Positions 19,235-28,126 of a stretch of 64,000 bases of DNA are shown here, piece by piece. The DNA lies in NCBI RefSeq assembly GCF_020179425.1, contig NZ_JAILYM010000007.1:124001-188000 (forward strand), in the 5' to 3' direction. The position numbers and the translations under genes were made by a program. The notes under the pieces are model-generated. The model saw only the letters and a program-made list of their open reading frames with translations, was not told the DNA's origin and made no database searches. Within the stretch, counting starts at the first letter, position 1. Each line of letters starts with the position of its first letter. The DNA is from Novosphingobium percolationis. Its GTDB lineage: Bacteria; Pseudomonadota; Alphaproteobacteria; Sphingomonadales; Sphingomonadaceae.

Positions 19235-19957
19235 TCAGCCCCCTTTCAGTCGCCGCACGATTTTTCGCATCAATTGCCTGATATAGCTCGGTTTTTTTGG
19301 ATTTTCCCGCGCCAGAGCGATGATCGTCGGCGAAACCGCGAAAGCGCGAAGGCCCACCAGTTCTGCCGTCGCCGCCAGATCCTCGAACGCAAACCCCCAG
19401 CGCGCATCCGACTGCGCATTGCTCAACGACCAGCCAAGGCCCACCCTGTCGACCAGCACCTGCCCGCCGGGTGCCAGCACATCGGCATAGAAGCGCAGCA
19501 TCGCCATGTAGTGATCGAGGCAGCAGCCGAAGCTCGACGGATTGTTGTCGACGATGAAATCAAAGCGCGGCCAGTCGCGCCCATCGGCCCCGGAATACTT
19601 GTTGTGCAACAGTACCCGGTAGCCGGGGATGGCCAGGCTTTCGCCATGTGCCACTTCCTCGGGCGCCACGGTGGTGCCGGTAACGCATGCGCCATGCCCG
19701 CAAAACCGCTTGGCAAACAGCGAGTTGCCCGCACCAACATGCAGGATCGAAGCGCCGTTGAGCGCAAAGCCTTCCAGCCAGGCCTCGATCCGCAACTGGT
19801 CGGGGGTCGAGGGAATCAGGCTCCAGACGTGCCATTCGGCAACTTCGATCAACCCTGGCGCCGCAGCACCGCAGAACACGGGCAGCCCGTCGATCCGCCG
19901 GGCGGCAAGTTGGCCGAGTTCATGCTGCATCGTCATCCCCGCACGGCCATTTCGCAT
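19235..19957 (-). CDS. Putative class I SAM-dependent methyltransferase
   Basis: 240 residues. SILHVGAGNSLFAKRF resembles the glycine-rich SAM loop, followed by a DFIVDNNPSSFGCC segment and FYADVLAPGGQVLVDRVGLGWS, the typical post-SAM strand of Rossmann methyltransferases. Acceptor unknown; ATG 19957 has AGGA five bases upstream. It is a single gene on the minus strand, divergent from phaB and convergent with the outer-membrane-like gene. Confidence 0.6.
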   Translation of the reverse strand: MRNGRAGMTMQHELGQLAARRIDGLPVFCGAAAPGLIEVAEWHVWSLIPSTPDQLRIEAWLEGFALNGASILHVGAGNSLFAKRFCGHGACVTGTTVAPEEVAHGESLAIPGYRVLLHNKYSGADGRDWPRFDFIVDNNPSSFGCCLDHYMAMLRFYADVLAPGGQVLVDRVGLGWSLSNAQSDARWGFAFEDLAATAELVGLRAFAVSPTIIALARENPKKPSYIRQLMRKIVRRLKGG

Positions 19958-20069
19958 TAATTCCTATGCGGACCCCATCCAGCCGTCAACGCGCGCCACC
20001 ACCGCGCTTGTCGCATCACCGTCATGCTTCTACCCTAGCCGCGAGAGGGCAAAGGCGGGAGTTGATGAG

Positions 20070-20792
20070 ATGACGCGAGTTGCAATCGTTACGGGCGGTA
20101 CACGCGGTATTGGTGAGGCGATATGCCTTGCACTCAAGGAAAAAGGCCGCACGGTGGTGGCCAATTTCGGCGGCAACGAAGAAAAGGCCCGCGCCTTTAC
20201 CGAGGCGACCGGAATCAAGGCCTACAAGTGGGACGTCGGCGACCATGAAGCCACGCTGGAAGGCTGCGCCCGCGTCGCCGCCGAAGTCGGCCCGATCGAC
20301 ATCGTCGTCAACAACGCCGGCATCACCCGCGACGGCGTGCTGCACAAGATGAGCTTCGACGACTGGAACGAAGTCATGCGCATCAACCTGGGCGGCTGCT
20401 TCAACATGGCCAAGGCAACCTTCCCCGGCATGCGCGAGCGCGGCTGGGGCCGCATCGTCAACATCGGCTCGATCAACGGGCAGGCTGGCCAGTACGGGCA
20501 GGTGAACTATGCCGCGGCCAAGTCTGGCATCCACGGCTTCACCAAGGCGCTGGCGCAGGAAGGCGCCAAGTTCGGCGTCACCGTCAACGCCATCGCACCG
20601 GGCTACATCGACACCGACATGGTTGCCGCCGTGCCCGCCCCGGTGCTGGAAAAAATCATCGCCAAGATCCCCTGCGGCCGTCTCGGCCAGGCCAGCGAGA
20701 TCGCGCGGGGCGTCGCCTTCCTGACCTCGGAAGACGGTGGCTTCGTCACCGGCTCGACCATGAGCATCAACGGCGGCCAGCACATGTATTGA
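20070..20792 (+). CDS. phaB: Acetoacetyl-CoA reductase
   Basis: 240 residues, standard for PhaB, the NADPH-dependent short-chain dehydrogenase that makes (R)-3-hydroxybutyryl-CoA for PHB. The cofactor motif TGGTRGIGEA is at 8-17, and catalytic residues read Ser134 (NIGSINGQ), Tyr147 and Lys151 (YAAAKSG). The GQAGQYGQVNY segment is characteristic of PhaB rather than FabG. The frame is open upstream to 19629, but only ATG 20070 gives the family start MTRVAIVTGG. Neither phaA nor phaC is adjacent. Confidence 0.92.
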   Translation: MTRVAIVTGGTRGIGEAICLALKEKGRTVVANFGGNEEKARAFTEATGIKAYKWDVGDHEATLEGCARVAAEVGPIDIVVNNAGITRDGVLHKMSFDDWNEVMRINLGGCFNMAKATFPGMRERGWGRIVNIGSINGQAGQYGQVNYAAAKSGIHGFTKALAQEGAKFGVTVNAIAPGYIDTDMVAAVPAPVLEKIIAKIPCGRLGQASEIARGVAFLTSEDGGFVTGSTMSINGGQHMY

Positions 20793-20799
20793 GGCGTTC

Positions 20800-20825
20800 G
20801 GGGGCCTGCCACCGGGCAGGTCCCC
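20800..20825 (+). terminator. Hairpin after phaB
   Basis: An 11-bp stem, GGGGGCCTGCC with GGCAGGTCCCC (one G-T wobble), has a 4-base loop. It lacks a U-run and lies 8 bases after the phaB stop, before the RHH gene. Confidence 0.45.
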
Positions 20826-20839
20826 ACGTCCCGACGAAC

Positions 20840-21088
20840 ATGCCCACGCCCTACCACCCGCCGGTCAAACGTTCGGTTGAGATCGCCGGGCACAAGACCT
20901 CGATCAGTCTCGAACCGCTGTTCTGGGACCTGCTGCGGCAGGCGGCCGAGGATGAAGGCGTGCCAATCAACGCGCTTGTCGCGCGCATCGACGTCGAGCG
21001 CATACAGGCCGAAACGCCGCCTGGGCTGGCGGGCGCGATCCGGCTCTGGCTGGCGGCGCGGGTACTGCGAAACGACGGGGCCGACTGA
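20840..21088 (+). CDS. Ribbon-helix-helix domain protein
   Basis: 82 residues from ATG 20840. It matches the RHH_4 type: PVKRSVEIAGHKTSISLEP then FWDLLRQAAEDEGVPINALVARID, a beta strand followed by two helices as in Arc/MetJ DNA-binding dimers. Small alphaproteobacterial proteins of this type are usually uncharacterised. It follows phaB by 48 bases across a hairpin; whether it regulates PHB genes is untested. Confidence 0.75.
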   Translation: MPTPYHPPVKRSVEIAGHKTSISLEPLFWDLLRQAAEDEGVPINALVARIDVERIQAETPPGLAGAIRLWLAARVLRNDGAD

Positions 21089-21104
21089 GTGGCCGCGGCC
21101 TAGA

Positions 21105-22388
21105 TCAATCCCCGCCGACGCGCTCCACGTCCGCGCCGAGCAGGGCGAACTTTTCTTCCAACCGCTCGTAACCGCGATCGAGGTGGTAGAGGCGGTGGAC
21201 CTGGGTTTCGCCCTCTGCGGCAAGGCCTGCGATGACGAGGCTCATCGATGCACGCAGGTCCGTCGCCATCACTTCGGCCCCGTGCAGCTTGTCGACGCCA
21301 TGGACGATCGCAGTGCGGCCCTTGGTCTCGATCCGCGCCCCCATCCGGTTCAGTTCGGGAACGTGCATGTAGCGGTTTTCGAAGATCGTTTCGGTCAGCA
21401 CGCTGGACCCTTGCGCAAGGCAAAGCATCGCCATGAGCTGGGCCTGCATGTCTGTAGCAAAGCCGGGATAGGGCGCGGTCGAGAGCGTGACGGGGCGCAG
21501 CGGCCCATCGGCAGCGACATGGACGCCGTTCTTCGTCTCTTCGACATGGACGCCAGCGTCGCGCAGCGCCTGGATCGTGGCTTCCATTTCGCTGGCGCGC
21601 GCGCCCGCGAGCGTTACTTCGCCCCCGGTGATCGCGGCGGCGCAGGCATAGGAACCGGCCTCGATGCGATCGGGCATGACCATGTAGGTCGCACCGTGCA
21701 GGCGATCGACGCCGTGGATAGTGAGGTCGGACGTGCCGATACCTTCGATCTGCGCGCCCATTGCGACGAGCAGGTTGCACAGGTCGACGATTTCGGGTTC
21801 GCGCGCGGCGTTGTGCAGCACGCTGGTGCCGCGTGCCAGAACGGCGGCCATCAGCGCGTTCTCGGTCGCACCGACCGAGACCACGGGAAAGCTGTAGCGC
21901 CCGCCGGGCAGGCCGCCATCAGGGGCAATGGCGCGGACATAACCCGCCGCCAGCTCGATCTTCGCGCCGAACGCCTCGAGCGCCTTCAGGTGCAGGTCGA
22001 TCGGGCGGTTGCCGATGGCGCAGCCGCCGGGCAACGACACGGTCGCCTCGCCCGCGCGCGCGAGCAACGGCCCCAGCACGAGGATCGAGGCGCGCATCTT
22101 GCGCACGAGGTCATAGGGCGCGACCGTCGAGGTGAGGCGCGTCGCCTGCAAGGTCATCACCCTGCCGAAATCCTCTGGCCGGGCGCCCGCGATGGATGTC
22201 GAGATGCCGAACTGGTTCATCAGGTGCTGGAAGCCGTCGATATCGGCCAGCCGCGGCAGGTTGCGCAGCGTCACCGGCTCGTCTGTCAGCAGCGCGCAGG
22301 GCAGCAGGGTCAACGCCGCGTTCTTGGCGCCGGAAACGGGGACGGTACCGGAAAGCCGCTTGCCGCCACGAATGATGATCTTGTCCAT
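21105..22388 (-). CDS. murA: UDP-N-acetylglucosamine 1-carboxyvinyltransferase
   Basis: 427 residues. MurA transfers enolpyruvate from PEP to UDP-GlcNAc, the first committed step of peptidoglycan synthesis in the cytoplasm. Lys22-Asn23 (SGAKNAAL) and the catalytic Cys123 (PGGCAIGNRPID, the fosfomycin target) are present, so the enzyme should be fosfomycin-sensitive by this criterion. It is divergent from galU across a 136-base AT-richer gap, and convergent with the RHH gene 17 bases away. Confidence 0.97.
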   Translation of the reverse strand: MDKIIIRGGKRLSGTVPVSGAKNAALTLLPCALLTDEPVTLRNLPRLADIDGFQHLMNQFGISTSIAGARPEDFGRVMTLQATRLTSTVAPYDLVRKMRASILVLGPLLARAGEATVSLPGGCAIGNRPIDLHLKALEAFGAKIELAAGYVRAIAPDGGLPGGRYSFPVVSVGATENALMAAVLARGTSVLHNAAREPEIVDLCNLLVAMGAQIEGIGTSDLTIHGVDRLHGATYMVMPDRIEAGSYACAAAITGGEVTLAGARASEMEATIQALRDAGVHVEETKNGVHVAADGPLRPVTLSTAPYPGFATDMQAQLMAMLCLAQGSSVLTETIFENRYMHVPELNRMGARIETKGRTAIVHGVDKLHGAEVMATDLRASMSLVIAGLAAEGETQVHRLYHLDRGYERLEEKFALLGADVERVGGD

Positions 22389-22524
22389 CGGCAGGCTTTA
22401 GCGAGTTTGGCCGACGCGTGCAAAGGCGTCGGCTGCTTGTTCCACCGCCACGACAAACGGCGCTTGCGTTGCGAATTGTGCGCTGCATAACTGCACTGCA
22501 ACATAAATGGGAAATAGACGAGGC

Positions 22525-23412
22525 ATGACCAGCGCCAGCATCCGCAAGCCCATCCGCAAGGCCGTGTTTCCCGTTGCCGGCCTTGGCACGCGATTTCTCC
22601 CCGCGACCAAGGCAATCCCCAAGGAAATGCTGCCGATCATCGATCGTCCGCTGATCCAATACGCCGTGGACGAGGCGCGCGAGGCGGGCATCGAACAGCT
22701 GATCTTCGTGACCGGGCGCGGCAAGACCGCGATCGTCGAACATTTCGACACGGCCTACGAACTCGAAGCGACGATGAGCGGGCGCGGCAAGGCATTGGAA
22801 GTGCTGGAGCCGACGCGCATCCAGCCGGGCAACCTCGTCACCGTGCGCCAACAGGTGCCGATGGGCCTTGGCCACGCGGTGTGGTGCGCGCGCGCGGTAG
22901 TGGGCGACGAACCTTTCGCGATCTTCCTGCCCGACGAAATGATGGTCGGCAGCCCCGGCTGCATGAAGCAGATGGTCGATGCCTACAACGAAGTCGGCGG
23001 CAACCTGATCTCGGTGCTGGAAGTGCCGGAAGAGGAAGTGTCGAGCTATGGCGTGATCGCGCCGGGCGCCAGGATTTCGGACACGCTGACCGAAGTCACC
23101 GGGCTGGTCGAGAAGCCGAAGCGCGAGGATGCGCCCTCGAACCTGATCATCTCGGGCCGCTACATCCTGCAGCCCGACGTGATGCGCACGCTCGAAGGGC
23201 AGGAGAAGGGCGCGGGCGGCGAGATCCAGCTGACCGACGCGATGGCCCAGATGATCGGCCACCAGCCGTTCCACGCGGTCAAGTTTGCAGGCCGCCGCTT
23301 CGATTGCGGCAGCAAGACCGGCTTTGTCGAGGCAACGATCGCGCTGGCGCTCGAACGCCCGGACATGGCCGACGACGTGCGCGCGATCATGCGCAGGCTG
23401 CTGGCGGAATAA
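22525..23412 (+). CDS. galU: UTP-glucose-1-phosphate uridylyltransferase
   Basis: 295 residues. The N-terminal nucleotidyltransferase motif PVAGLGTRFLPATKAIPKEM and later VEKPKREDAPSNL are diagnostic for GalU, which makes UDP-glucose. With UDP-glucose dehydrogenase at 42412 it supplies UDP-glucuronate for the surface polysaccharides encoded downstream. ATG 22507 is in frame; ATG 22525 matches the family N-terminus, though its GAGG is unusually close. It ends at a hairpin shared with the convergent glycosyltransferase. Confidence 0.95.
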   Translation: MTSASIRKPIRKAVFPVAGLGTRFLPATKAIPKEMLPIIDRPLIQYAVDEAREAGIEQLIFVTGRGKTAIVEHFDTAYELEATMSGRGKALEVLEPTRIQPGNLVTVRQQVPMGLGHAVWCARAVVGDEPFAIFLPDEMMVGSPGCMKQMVDAYNEVGGNLISVLEVPEEEVSSYGVIAPGARISDTLTEVTGLVEKPKREDAPSNLIISGRYILQPDVMRTLEGQEKGAGGEIQLTDAMAQMIGHQPFHAVKFAGRRFDCGSKTGFVEATIALALERPDMADDVRAIMRRLLAE

Positions 23413-23418
23413 GGCTTG

Positions 23419-23440
23419 CGCCGGGGCTCAGGCCCCGGCG
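23419..23440. terminator. Bidirectional hairpin between galU and a convergent glycosyltransferase
   Basis: A 9-bp perfect stem, CGCCGGGGC with GCCCCGGCG, has loop TCAG. It overlaps the stop codon of the minus-strand gene. No U-run. Confidence 0.5.
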
Positions 23441-24564
23441 AACCTGGCGTTCGCAGCGGCAAGGCGGGCGTAAGTCCCCACCCATGCGCTGGCGACATGC
23501 GCCGCGCTGAAGCGCTCTTCGTAGAGCTGGCGCGCGTTCGCCGCCATGATCGCCCAGTCCTGCGGGGGCATCGCCAGCGCCATGTCGAGCGCGGCCGCGA
23601 TCGCAGCGGCATCGAAGCCGCAGGGCACCGCGGCGTTCGCTTCCAACCCTTCAGGCAGGTTGCATTCGTCGGTCATGATCGTCGGCACCCCAGCCGCCCA
23701 GGCTTCGAGGATGGCCATGGGCAGGCCCTCGCTGAGCGATGGCAGCACGACATAGCGCGCGCCCGCGATCAGCGCGTCCTTGGCCTCTCCGAAGATCGGC
23801 CCGATATAGTCGATCGACAGATCATCGCCGATCGCGGCGGTGAGCGCGGCAACGTCGGCTTCGGCGCCCCACCCCGCGATCACCAGCCGGGCCTCGGCAG
23901 GACGAGCCGCCGCCTTCCACGCTGCAACCAGCGGCAGCAGGTTCTTCTTGGGGTGGATGCGCCCGATATAGACCACCTGCGGGGGCGGAAAGCCGCTCGA
24001 CCGGATGGTGGCCAGAGGGCCTGCATTGGGGATGACGATGGTGTCGGCCCGGCCCGATTCGCGCCGGATATCCTCGGCCTCGCGCTGGGTCAGCGCATGG
24101 AAGCAAGCACTGGCCTGCCAGCTGCGGCGCTCGTAGCCCGCCCGCGCCAGCGCCTTCTTCCAGCGCCCGCGACCCGTGATCCACGGATCGAGCATCCCGT
24201 GGGGCGAGACGATGTAGGGCCGTCCCGTGCGCCGCGCCCAGGCCGCGCCGGCCGCCGAAGGGTACATCCAGATGCCGTGGAGATGGAGCAAGTCGAGGTC
24301 GGCCCCAACCAGCACATCGACCATGTCGGGCGCATAGCCGAGGAACGATGGCCCGACCTGCCGGCACAGCCGCAGGCTGCCGCGCGCAAAGCGGGCAGTG
24401 TCTTCGTCCGCGTGCCCACGATCCAGCGCGAAGACGAGCGACTCACCCCCGGCGGCGCGGATCATCCCGGCCTGCAGCGCCACCACTTCGAAGACGCCGC
24501 CGCCTGCGCGCGAAGCCCACGGCGTCAGCAGGCCGATGCGCAGGCCGGAAAGCGGCCCCTTCAT
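23428..24564 (-). CDS. Glycosyltransferase family 4
   Basis: 378 residues, GT-B fold. The N-terminal acceptor half starts GLRIGLLTPWASRAGGGVFEVV, and the C-terminal half has the donor motif VYIGRIHPKKNLLPLVAAW and LPSLSEGLPMAILEAWAAGVPTIMT, the E-x7-E element of GT4. Likely cytoplasmic/membrane-associated assembly of a polysaccharide repeat unit. It follows another GT4 gene by 7 bases on the same strand, so the two are cotranscribed. The sugar is unknown. Confidence 0.88.
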   Translation of the reverse strand: MKGPLSGLRIGLLTPWASRAGGGVFEVVALQAGMIRAAGGESLVFALDRGHADEDTARFARGSLRLCRQVGPSFLGYAPDMVDVLVGADLDLLHLHGIWMYPSAAGAAWARRTGRPYIVSPHGMLDPWITGRGRWKKALARAGYERRSWQASACFHALTQREAEDIRRESGRADTIVIPNAGPLATIRSSGFPPPQVVYIGRIHPKKNLLPLVAAWKAAARPAEARLVIAGWGAEADVAALTAAIGDDLSIDYIGPIFGEAKDALIAGARYVVLPSLSEGLPMAILEAWAAGVPTIMTDECNLPEGLEANAAVPCGFDAAAIAAALDMALAMPPQDWAIMAANARQLYEERFSAAHVASAWVGTYARLAAANARFAGA

Positions 24565-24571
24565 GCGGACC

Positions 24572-25780
24572 TCATACGCAGGCGACCCGCGAAGGATCGA
24601 TCAGGATTTCCGCCGCAAAGCGGGCATTGTCCGTGGCAGCCGGCTCGGCGCCGGGGAACACCATCAGTTCGACCGCATCGGCAAAACGCTCGGTATCGGC
24701 ATGCCAGCCGCGCGCGGTGGAAGCCTCCGACATTGCTCGCCACTCACCCTCGTCGTCGCCGATCCGGGCAAATCCGCGCGCCATGCCCTCGATCGCGCCG
24801 GCTTCGACGACGATACCGTTCTCGAGATTGCGCACCAGCGCCTCGCGCGCGCCGACTTCGGCGCTGGCAAGGATGGGCAGGCCCACGGCCAGCGCCTCGT
24901 TGATCACAAGGCCCCACTGCTCCTCCTCGCTCACCAGCACCAGCGCCAGCGAACGGGCGAGCTGGGCCGAGACCTTGGCGGCAGGCAGGAAGCCGGGAAA
25001 ATCGACCATGTGCATAATGCCGAGCCGCGCGCACTGCGCGTCGATCGCGGCCCGCAAGGGGCCATCACCGATCATGTTCAGGCGCTTGGCGCGCTGCGGT
25101 GCAGCATGGACGTAGCGGGCATAGGCCTCGAACATCCGCTCGATGTTCTTTTTTTCCACGAAGCGGCCGACGAAGACGAAGCTGCGCTCGTCGAACGCAG
25201 GTTCCGACCCTCCATCCTGCGCCTGCTGGCGCACCCGCTCCATGCTGACGGTGTTATAGCCGGGCAGGACAGTACGATTGGAAAAGCCGAGGAAGCGCAC
25301 GTATTCGAACTGCCGCCGCCCGCCGACGATCGCCGCGGAATAGGGTGTCAGCAGCAGTCGCTTGAAGTATTCGCGCGAGGCCTGGCGCTGGAAATCGTCG
25401 AACTTCGACGCGGTCATCATCACCACGCGCTTACCCAGCATGCGCAGGATGTAGGACAGCGCGATAATGTCCGGCTCGCTGTAGGGGACGCCGACGAAGA
25501 TGACGTCGCACTGGCGCAGCACCTTCAATTCGGTACGGAACCGCCGCCAGATCGGGATCGCCTCGTGCGATTCACCGGGAAAAAGGCGCTTCTTTTCGGT
25601 CCCCGCAACATCGCCCGAAGGATCCCAAGCATAAGTGGCGGACTTCGACGCGACCTCGACCGACAGAACGCGCGCGCGGCCAGCCAGACGACGGCCCACC
25701 GCTTCCAGGCGATCAACGTGATACGCCGAAAACTGGGTCCAGATCAGGCCGATCGTCGGTTGGCGCCCAGGGTTCGTCAT
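24572..25780 (-). CDS. Glycosyltransferase family 4 (GT-B)
   Basis: 402 residues. It starts TIGLIWTQFSAYHVDRLEAV. The donor-binding half shows FVFVGRFVEKKNIERMFEAY and LVSEEEQWGLVINEALAVGLPILAS, including the Glu pair of GT4 enzymes. It is upstream partner of the 23428 gene. The 150-base region upstream is AT-rich and also contains the terminator of the beta-helix gene, so a promoter for this pair probably lies at about 25785-25870. Confidence 0.87.
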   Translation of the reverse strand: MTNPGRQPTIGLIWTQFSAYHVDRLEAVGRRLAGRARVLSVEVASKSATYAWDPSGDVAGTEKKRLFPGESHEAIPIWRRFRTELKVLRQCDVIFVGVPYSEPDIIALSYILRMLGKRVVMMTASKFDDFQRQASREYFKRLLLTPYSAAIVGGRRQFEYVRFLGFSNRTVLPGYNTVSMERVRQQAQDGGSEPAFDERSFVFVGRFVEKKNIERMFEAYARYVHAAPQRAKRLNMIGDGPLRAAIDAQCARLGIMHMVDFPGFLPAAKVSAQLARSLALVLVSEEEQWGLVINEALAVGLPILASAEVGAREALVRNLENGIVVEAGAIEGMARGFARIGDDEGEWRAMSEASTARGWHADTERFADAVELMVFPGAEPAATDNARFAAEILIDPSRVACV

Positions 25781-25873
25781 GGCTTGAGGTTAAAGGCAAT
25801 TCCTTGCTGCGTTGCAACCAGAAAAGCTCCATTTTGAATAGTATGAAGGCAATGCAGCAAAATTGGCGGCCAG

Positions 25874-25904
25874 AAAAAGGGGGCGCAGCCATTGCCACGC
25901 CCCC
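25874..25904 (-). terminator. Intrinsic terminator after the beta-helix gene
   Basis: On the minus strand GGGGGCG pairs with CGCCCCC around a 12-base loop, followed by five T residues. It is a strong candidate for the end of the gmd-to-beta-helix transcript. Confidence 0.85.
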
Positions 25905-25932
25905 CCTGCCGACACTCGCACTGCACCTGCGT

Positions 25933-27672
25933 TCAGGCCGCGCCCTGTCGCGTGATGACCCAGCCGCTGTGCGCGGTCGGATTGCGCCGCCAGGTCAGCT
26001 CGACGGCGTAGTTGTCGCTGCTGATCGTCGCCTTGGTGATGCCGCCTGCCTTGATCGTCAGCGTGTTGGTGCCGTTGACCGCCCCGCGCGACAGCACGGT
26101 CACCGTGTAGCCGTTGAACAGGTAGTTTGTGTCGGCCATGATCTCGACCGAGCGCGGCAGCGTCAGGGCGGTTTGCGCGACGATCACGGTCGGTCCGCCA
26201 TTGGTCGCCAGCGTATAATCGGCATTGCCGATGTCGTCGGACAGCCGGCGCACCGCATTGCGGGCATACGTCACCATGTTTGCGCCCACACTGCTGCCGA
26301 TGTTGGTCATAGGGATCACGCCCACGCCGTTGGCATCATCCAGATTGCCGATGACCACGCGCCCTGAGCTTGCCCCGCTGACGGTGACGTTGACCGGTGC
26401 CTGCGACAGCGTGGTGTAGAAGTACTCCACCTGGAAATCGCGAACCGCGCCACCAAAGATCGTCAGTGCATTGGTGGTGTTGAACACGCTCTGCGTGCCG
26501 CCGAAGAACAGTTGGCGGATGCGCACCGCACCGCTGGGCGCATAGATCAGGGCGCTGCTGGTGAAGGCATGGGTGCCTGTGTAGTTCAACGTTTCGAGCT
26601 TCAGGCAGTTGATGTCGACCGTCGACCCGGATTGCAGGTTGAACAGCTGCTGACCCGTGCCACCGCCCGAGTTCGGCCCCACCGAACCCAGCATCTCGAT
26701 CGATTCGATCGACCAGTTGTACCCGCGCACCTGGTTGAAGGCGGGCTTGGCCATGTTGTTCATCTCAACGACCATGCGGCCCCAGCGGTTGTTGGGTACG
26801 CCGTTGGTGGCCCCGGTCCAGTCCATCGCGGAGCCGGACAAGGTCTGCATGAAGCGGAAGTCGTCCCAGTTCTGGCCCCACGGCCCACCGATGCCCGAAC
26901 GTACCTTGATGCCGTCGAACCCGCGTTCGAAATAGATGCGGCGGAGCGATCCCCAGAAGGCCATCGTCGAAAAGACCATGCACGAGGCATTGGTGTTCGC
27001 CGAAGGCTGGAGCGCGGCATAGGACAGCTTGAAATCTTCAAGCAGGTAGGTGTGCAGCAGCGACGCAGCAACGCCGCCAAGGTCGAGCAACGGCACGTTG
27101 TCGGCCATCTGCACGATGATCGAACATTCCGGTCCGTTACCCGAAAGGCCCCAGCCGGGGCGTGCCTGTACATTCAGCGTGCTCGTGACGCAGTAGATGC
27201 CATCGGGCAGGAACGCCTGGCGGCGGTTGACGGTGACGTAGTCGAGCAAGGCCTGCAACGCCGCCGTGTCGTTCGTGCCGAAGGTCACCTGCTGGCCGGT
27301 CACCGTCGTCACCGCGCTCGCCGCCAGCGTCACGCTGTTGCTCGACACCACGGTGGCGATCGTGCTGACCAACGCGGCACCCGCCGTTCCGGCGCCCGGA
27401 ACGGTGATGGCCTTGCCGACATCCGCGGCGGTGAAACCAGAGAAGCCGGAAAGGCTCACCGTCAGCGTGGCGCTGCCTGCCGTCATCGCGCCGTTGCTGA
27501 GGAGCTTGCCATCCCCCTTCGCGCCGAAGTCGCGCGCGCTCGGCGTCTCCTGAAGCTTGCGTCCGACCGTTCCCGTGGAGAACCCGGTCGACAATGCATA
27601 GGGAAGGTTGCCGTTGGCAATGGCGGTCTGGGCCTTGTTCGCGAGGCCCCGCGCGATCGCGTCCATGCTCAT
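25933..27672 (-). CDS. Tailspike/pectate-lyase-like right-handed beta-helix protein
   Basis: 579 residues from ATG 27672. A short helical start (SMDAIARGLANKAQTAIANG) is followed by ARDFGAKGDG at 47-56, the hallmark entry motif of the Pectate_lyase_3 beta-helix seen in phage tailspikes and polysaccharide lyases, then a long run of beta-rich, Asn/Gly/Ser/Thr-rich coils. No signal peptide is seen. The frame opens at 27765, but ATG 27672 overlaps the upstream stop (ATGA). It sits at the end of a GDP-fucose polysaccharide operon. It may be a polysaccharide lyase/depolymerase or a captured virion protein; the catalytic residues could not be assigned. Confidence 0.7.
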   Translation of the reverse strand: MSMDAIARGLANKAQTAIANGNLPYALSTGFSTGTVGRKLQETPSARDFGAKGDGKLLSNGAMTAGSATLTVSLSGFSGFTAADVGKAITVPGAGTAGAALVSTIATVVSSNSVTLAASAVTTVTGQQVTFGTNDTAALQALLDYVTVNRRQAFLPDGIYCVTSTLNVQARPGWGLSGNGPECSIIVQMADNVPLLDLGGVAASLLHTYLLEDFKLSYAALQPSANTNASCMVFSTMAFWGSLRRIYFERGFDGIKVRSGIGGPWGQNWDDFRFMQTLSGSAMDWTGATNGVPNNRWGRMVVEMNNMAKPAFNQVRGYNWSIESIEMLGSVGPNSGGGTGQQLFNLQSGSTVDINCLKLETLNYTGTHAFTSSALIYAPSGAVRIRQLFFGGTQSVFNTTNALTIFGGAVRDFQVEYFYTTLSQAPVNVTVSGASSGRVVIGNLDDANGVGVIPMTNIGSSVGANMVTYARNAVRRLSDDIGNADYTLATNGGPTVIVAQTALTLPRSVEIMADTNYLFNGYTVTVLSRGAVNGTNTLTIKAGGITKATISSDNYAVELTWRRNPTAHSGWVITRQGAA

Positions 27673-28094
27673 TGGGCCAGCCGGTAGACAAGCGTGCCCG
27701 ACGTCAGCGTGACATCGAGATAGAGCGTGGCGGCCGATTCGGATTCGTCCCAGACAGGTTCGCACGCGTTGCCGGTGAACTGCGCCCAGACGCTGCCCGC
27801 GACCGTCAGCGGCAGGCGCGTCGCCCCGCCGTCGATCGAGCGCACGACCTTGACCGTCCCCGCCCAGGTTCCCGACAGCGTGAGCATGACGGATCGATCA
27901 AGCGCCGGGGCAAACGGCCCGAACACGCCGGTTACGCTTGTCAACCCTGCGAGCGGCGCGGTCGCCGCAAACTTCTTCTGCACGGGTAGCGGCTGCTGGC
28001 CCGAGACGATCGCAACGTTTCCGTCGCCATCGGCATAAGCCATGGCATTGGCGGTGGCATAGCCCGCGGGGGACGCAATGGGGGTGGGAGGCAT
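27669..28094 (-). CDS. Small virion-like protein paired with the beta-helix gene
   Basis: 141 residues, no named family recognised. The N-terminus is Ala/Gly/Pro rich with YADGDGNVAIVSGQQPLPV, a style common in phage tail or head-decoration proteins. The rest looks like one all-beta sandwich (ALDRSVMLTLSGTWAGTV, KVVRSIDGGAT, DESESAATLYLDVTL). No signal peptide or membrane segment. Its ribosome site AAAGGTG lies inside a perfect hairpin and its stop overlaps the beta-helix start. It is probably a structural or targeting partner of that protein. Confidence 0.6.
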   Translation of the reverse strand: MPPTPIASPAGYATANAMAYADGDGNVAIVSGQQPLPVQKKFAATAPLAGLTSVTGVFGPFAPALDRSVMLTLSGTWAGTVKVVRSIDGGATRLPLTVAGSVWAQFTGNACEPVWDESESAATLYLDVTLTSGTLVYRLAQ

Positions 28095-28099
28095 GAGAA

Positions 28100-28120
28100 C
28101 ACCTTTCTGCTGGAAAGGTG
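28100..28120 (-). promoter_or_regulatory. Hairpin sequestering the ribosome site of the virion-like gene
   Basis: On the minus strand CACCTTT, a 7-base loop and AAAGGTG form a perfect 7-bp stem. The 3' arm is the ribosome binding site, seven bases before ATG 28094. Translation of the pair would depend on opening the stem. Confidence 0.5.
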
Positions 28121-28126
28121 CGCTAG

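Noticed and set aside
25933..28094. Prophage or prophage remnant
   Set aside because: Only two virion-like genes occur. No integrase, repressor, capsid, terminase, lysis gene or attachment repeat is visible, and flanking genes are polysaccharide genes on the same strand.
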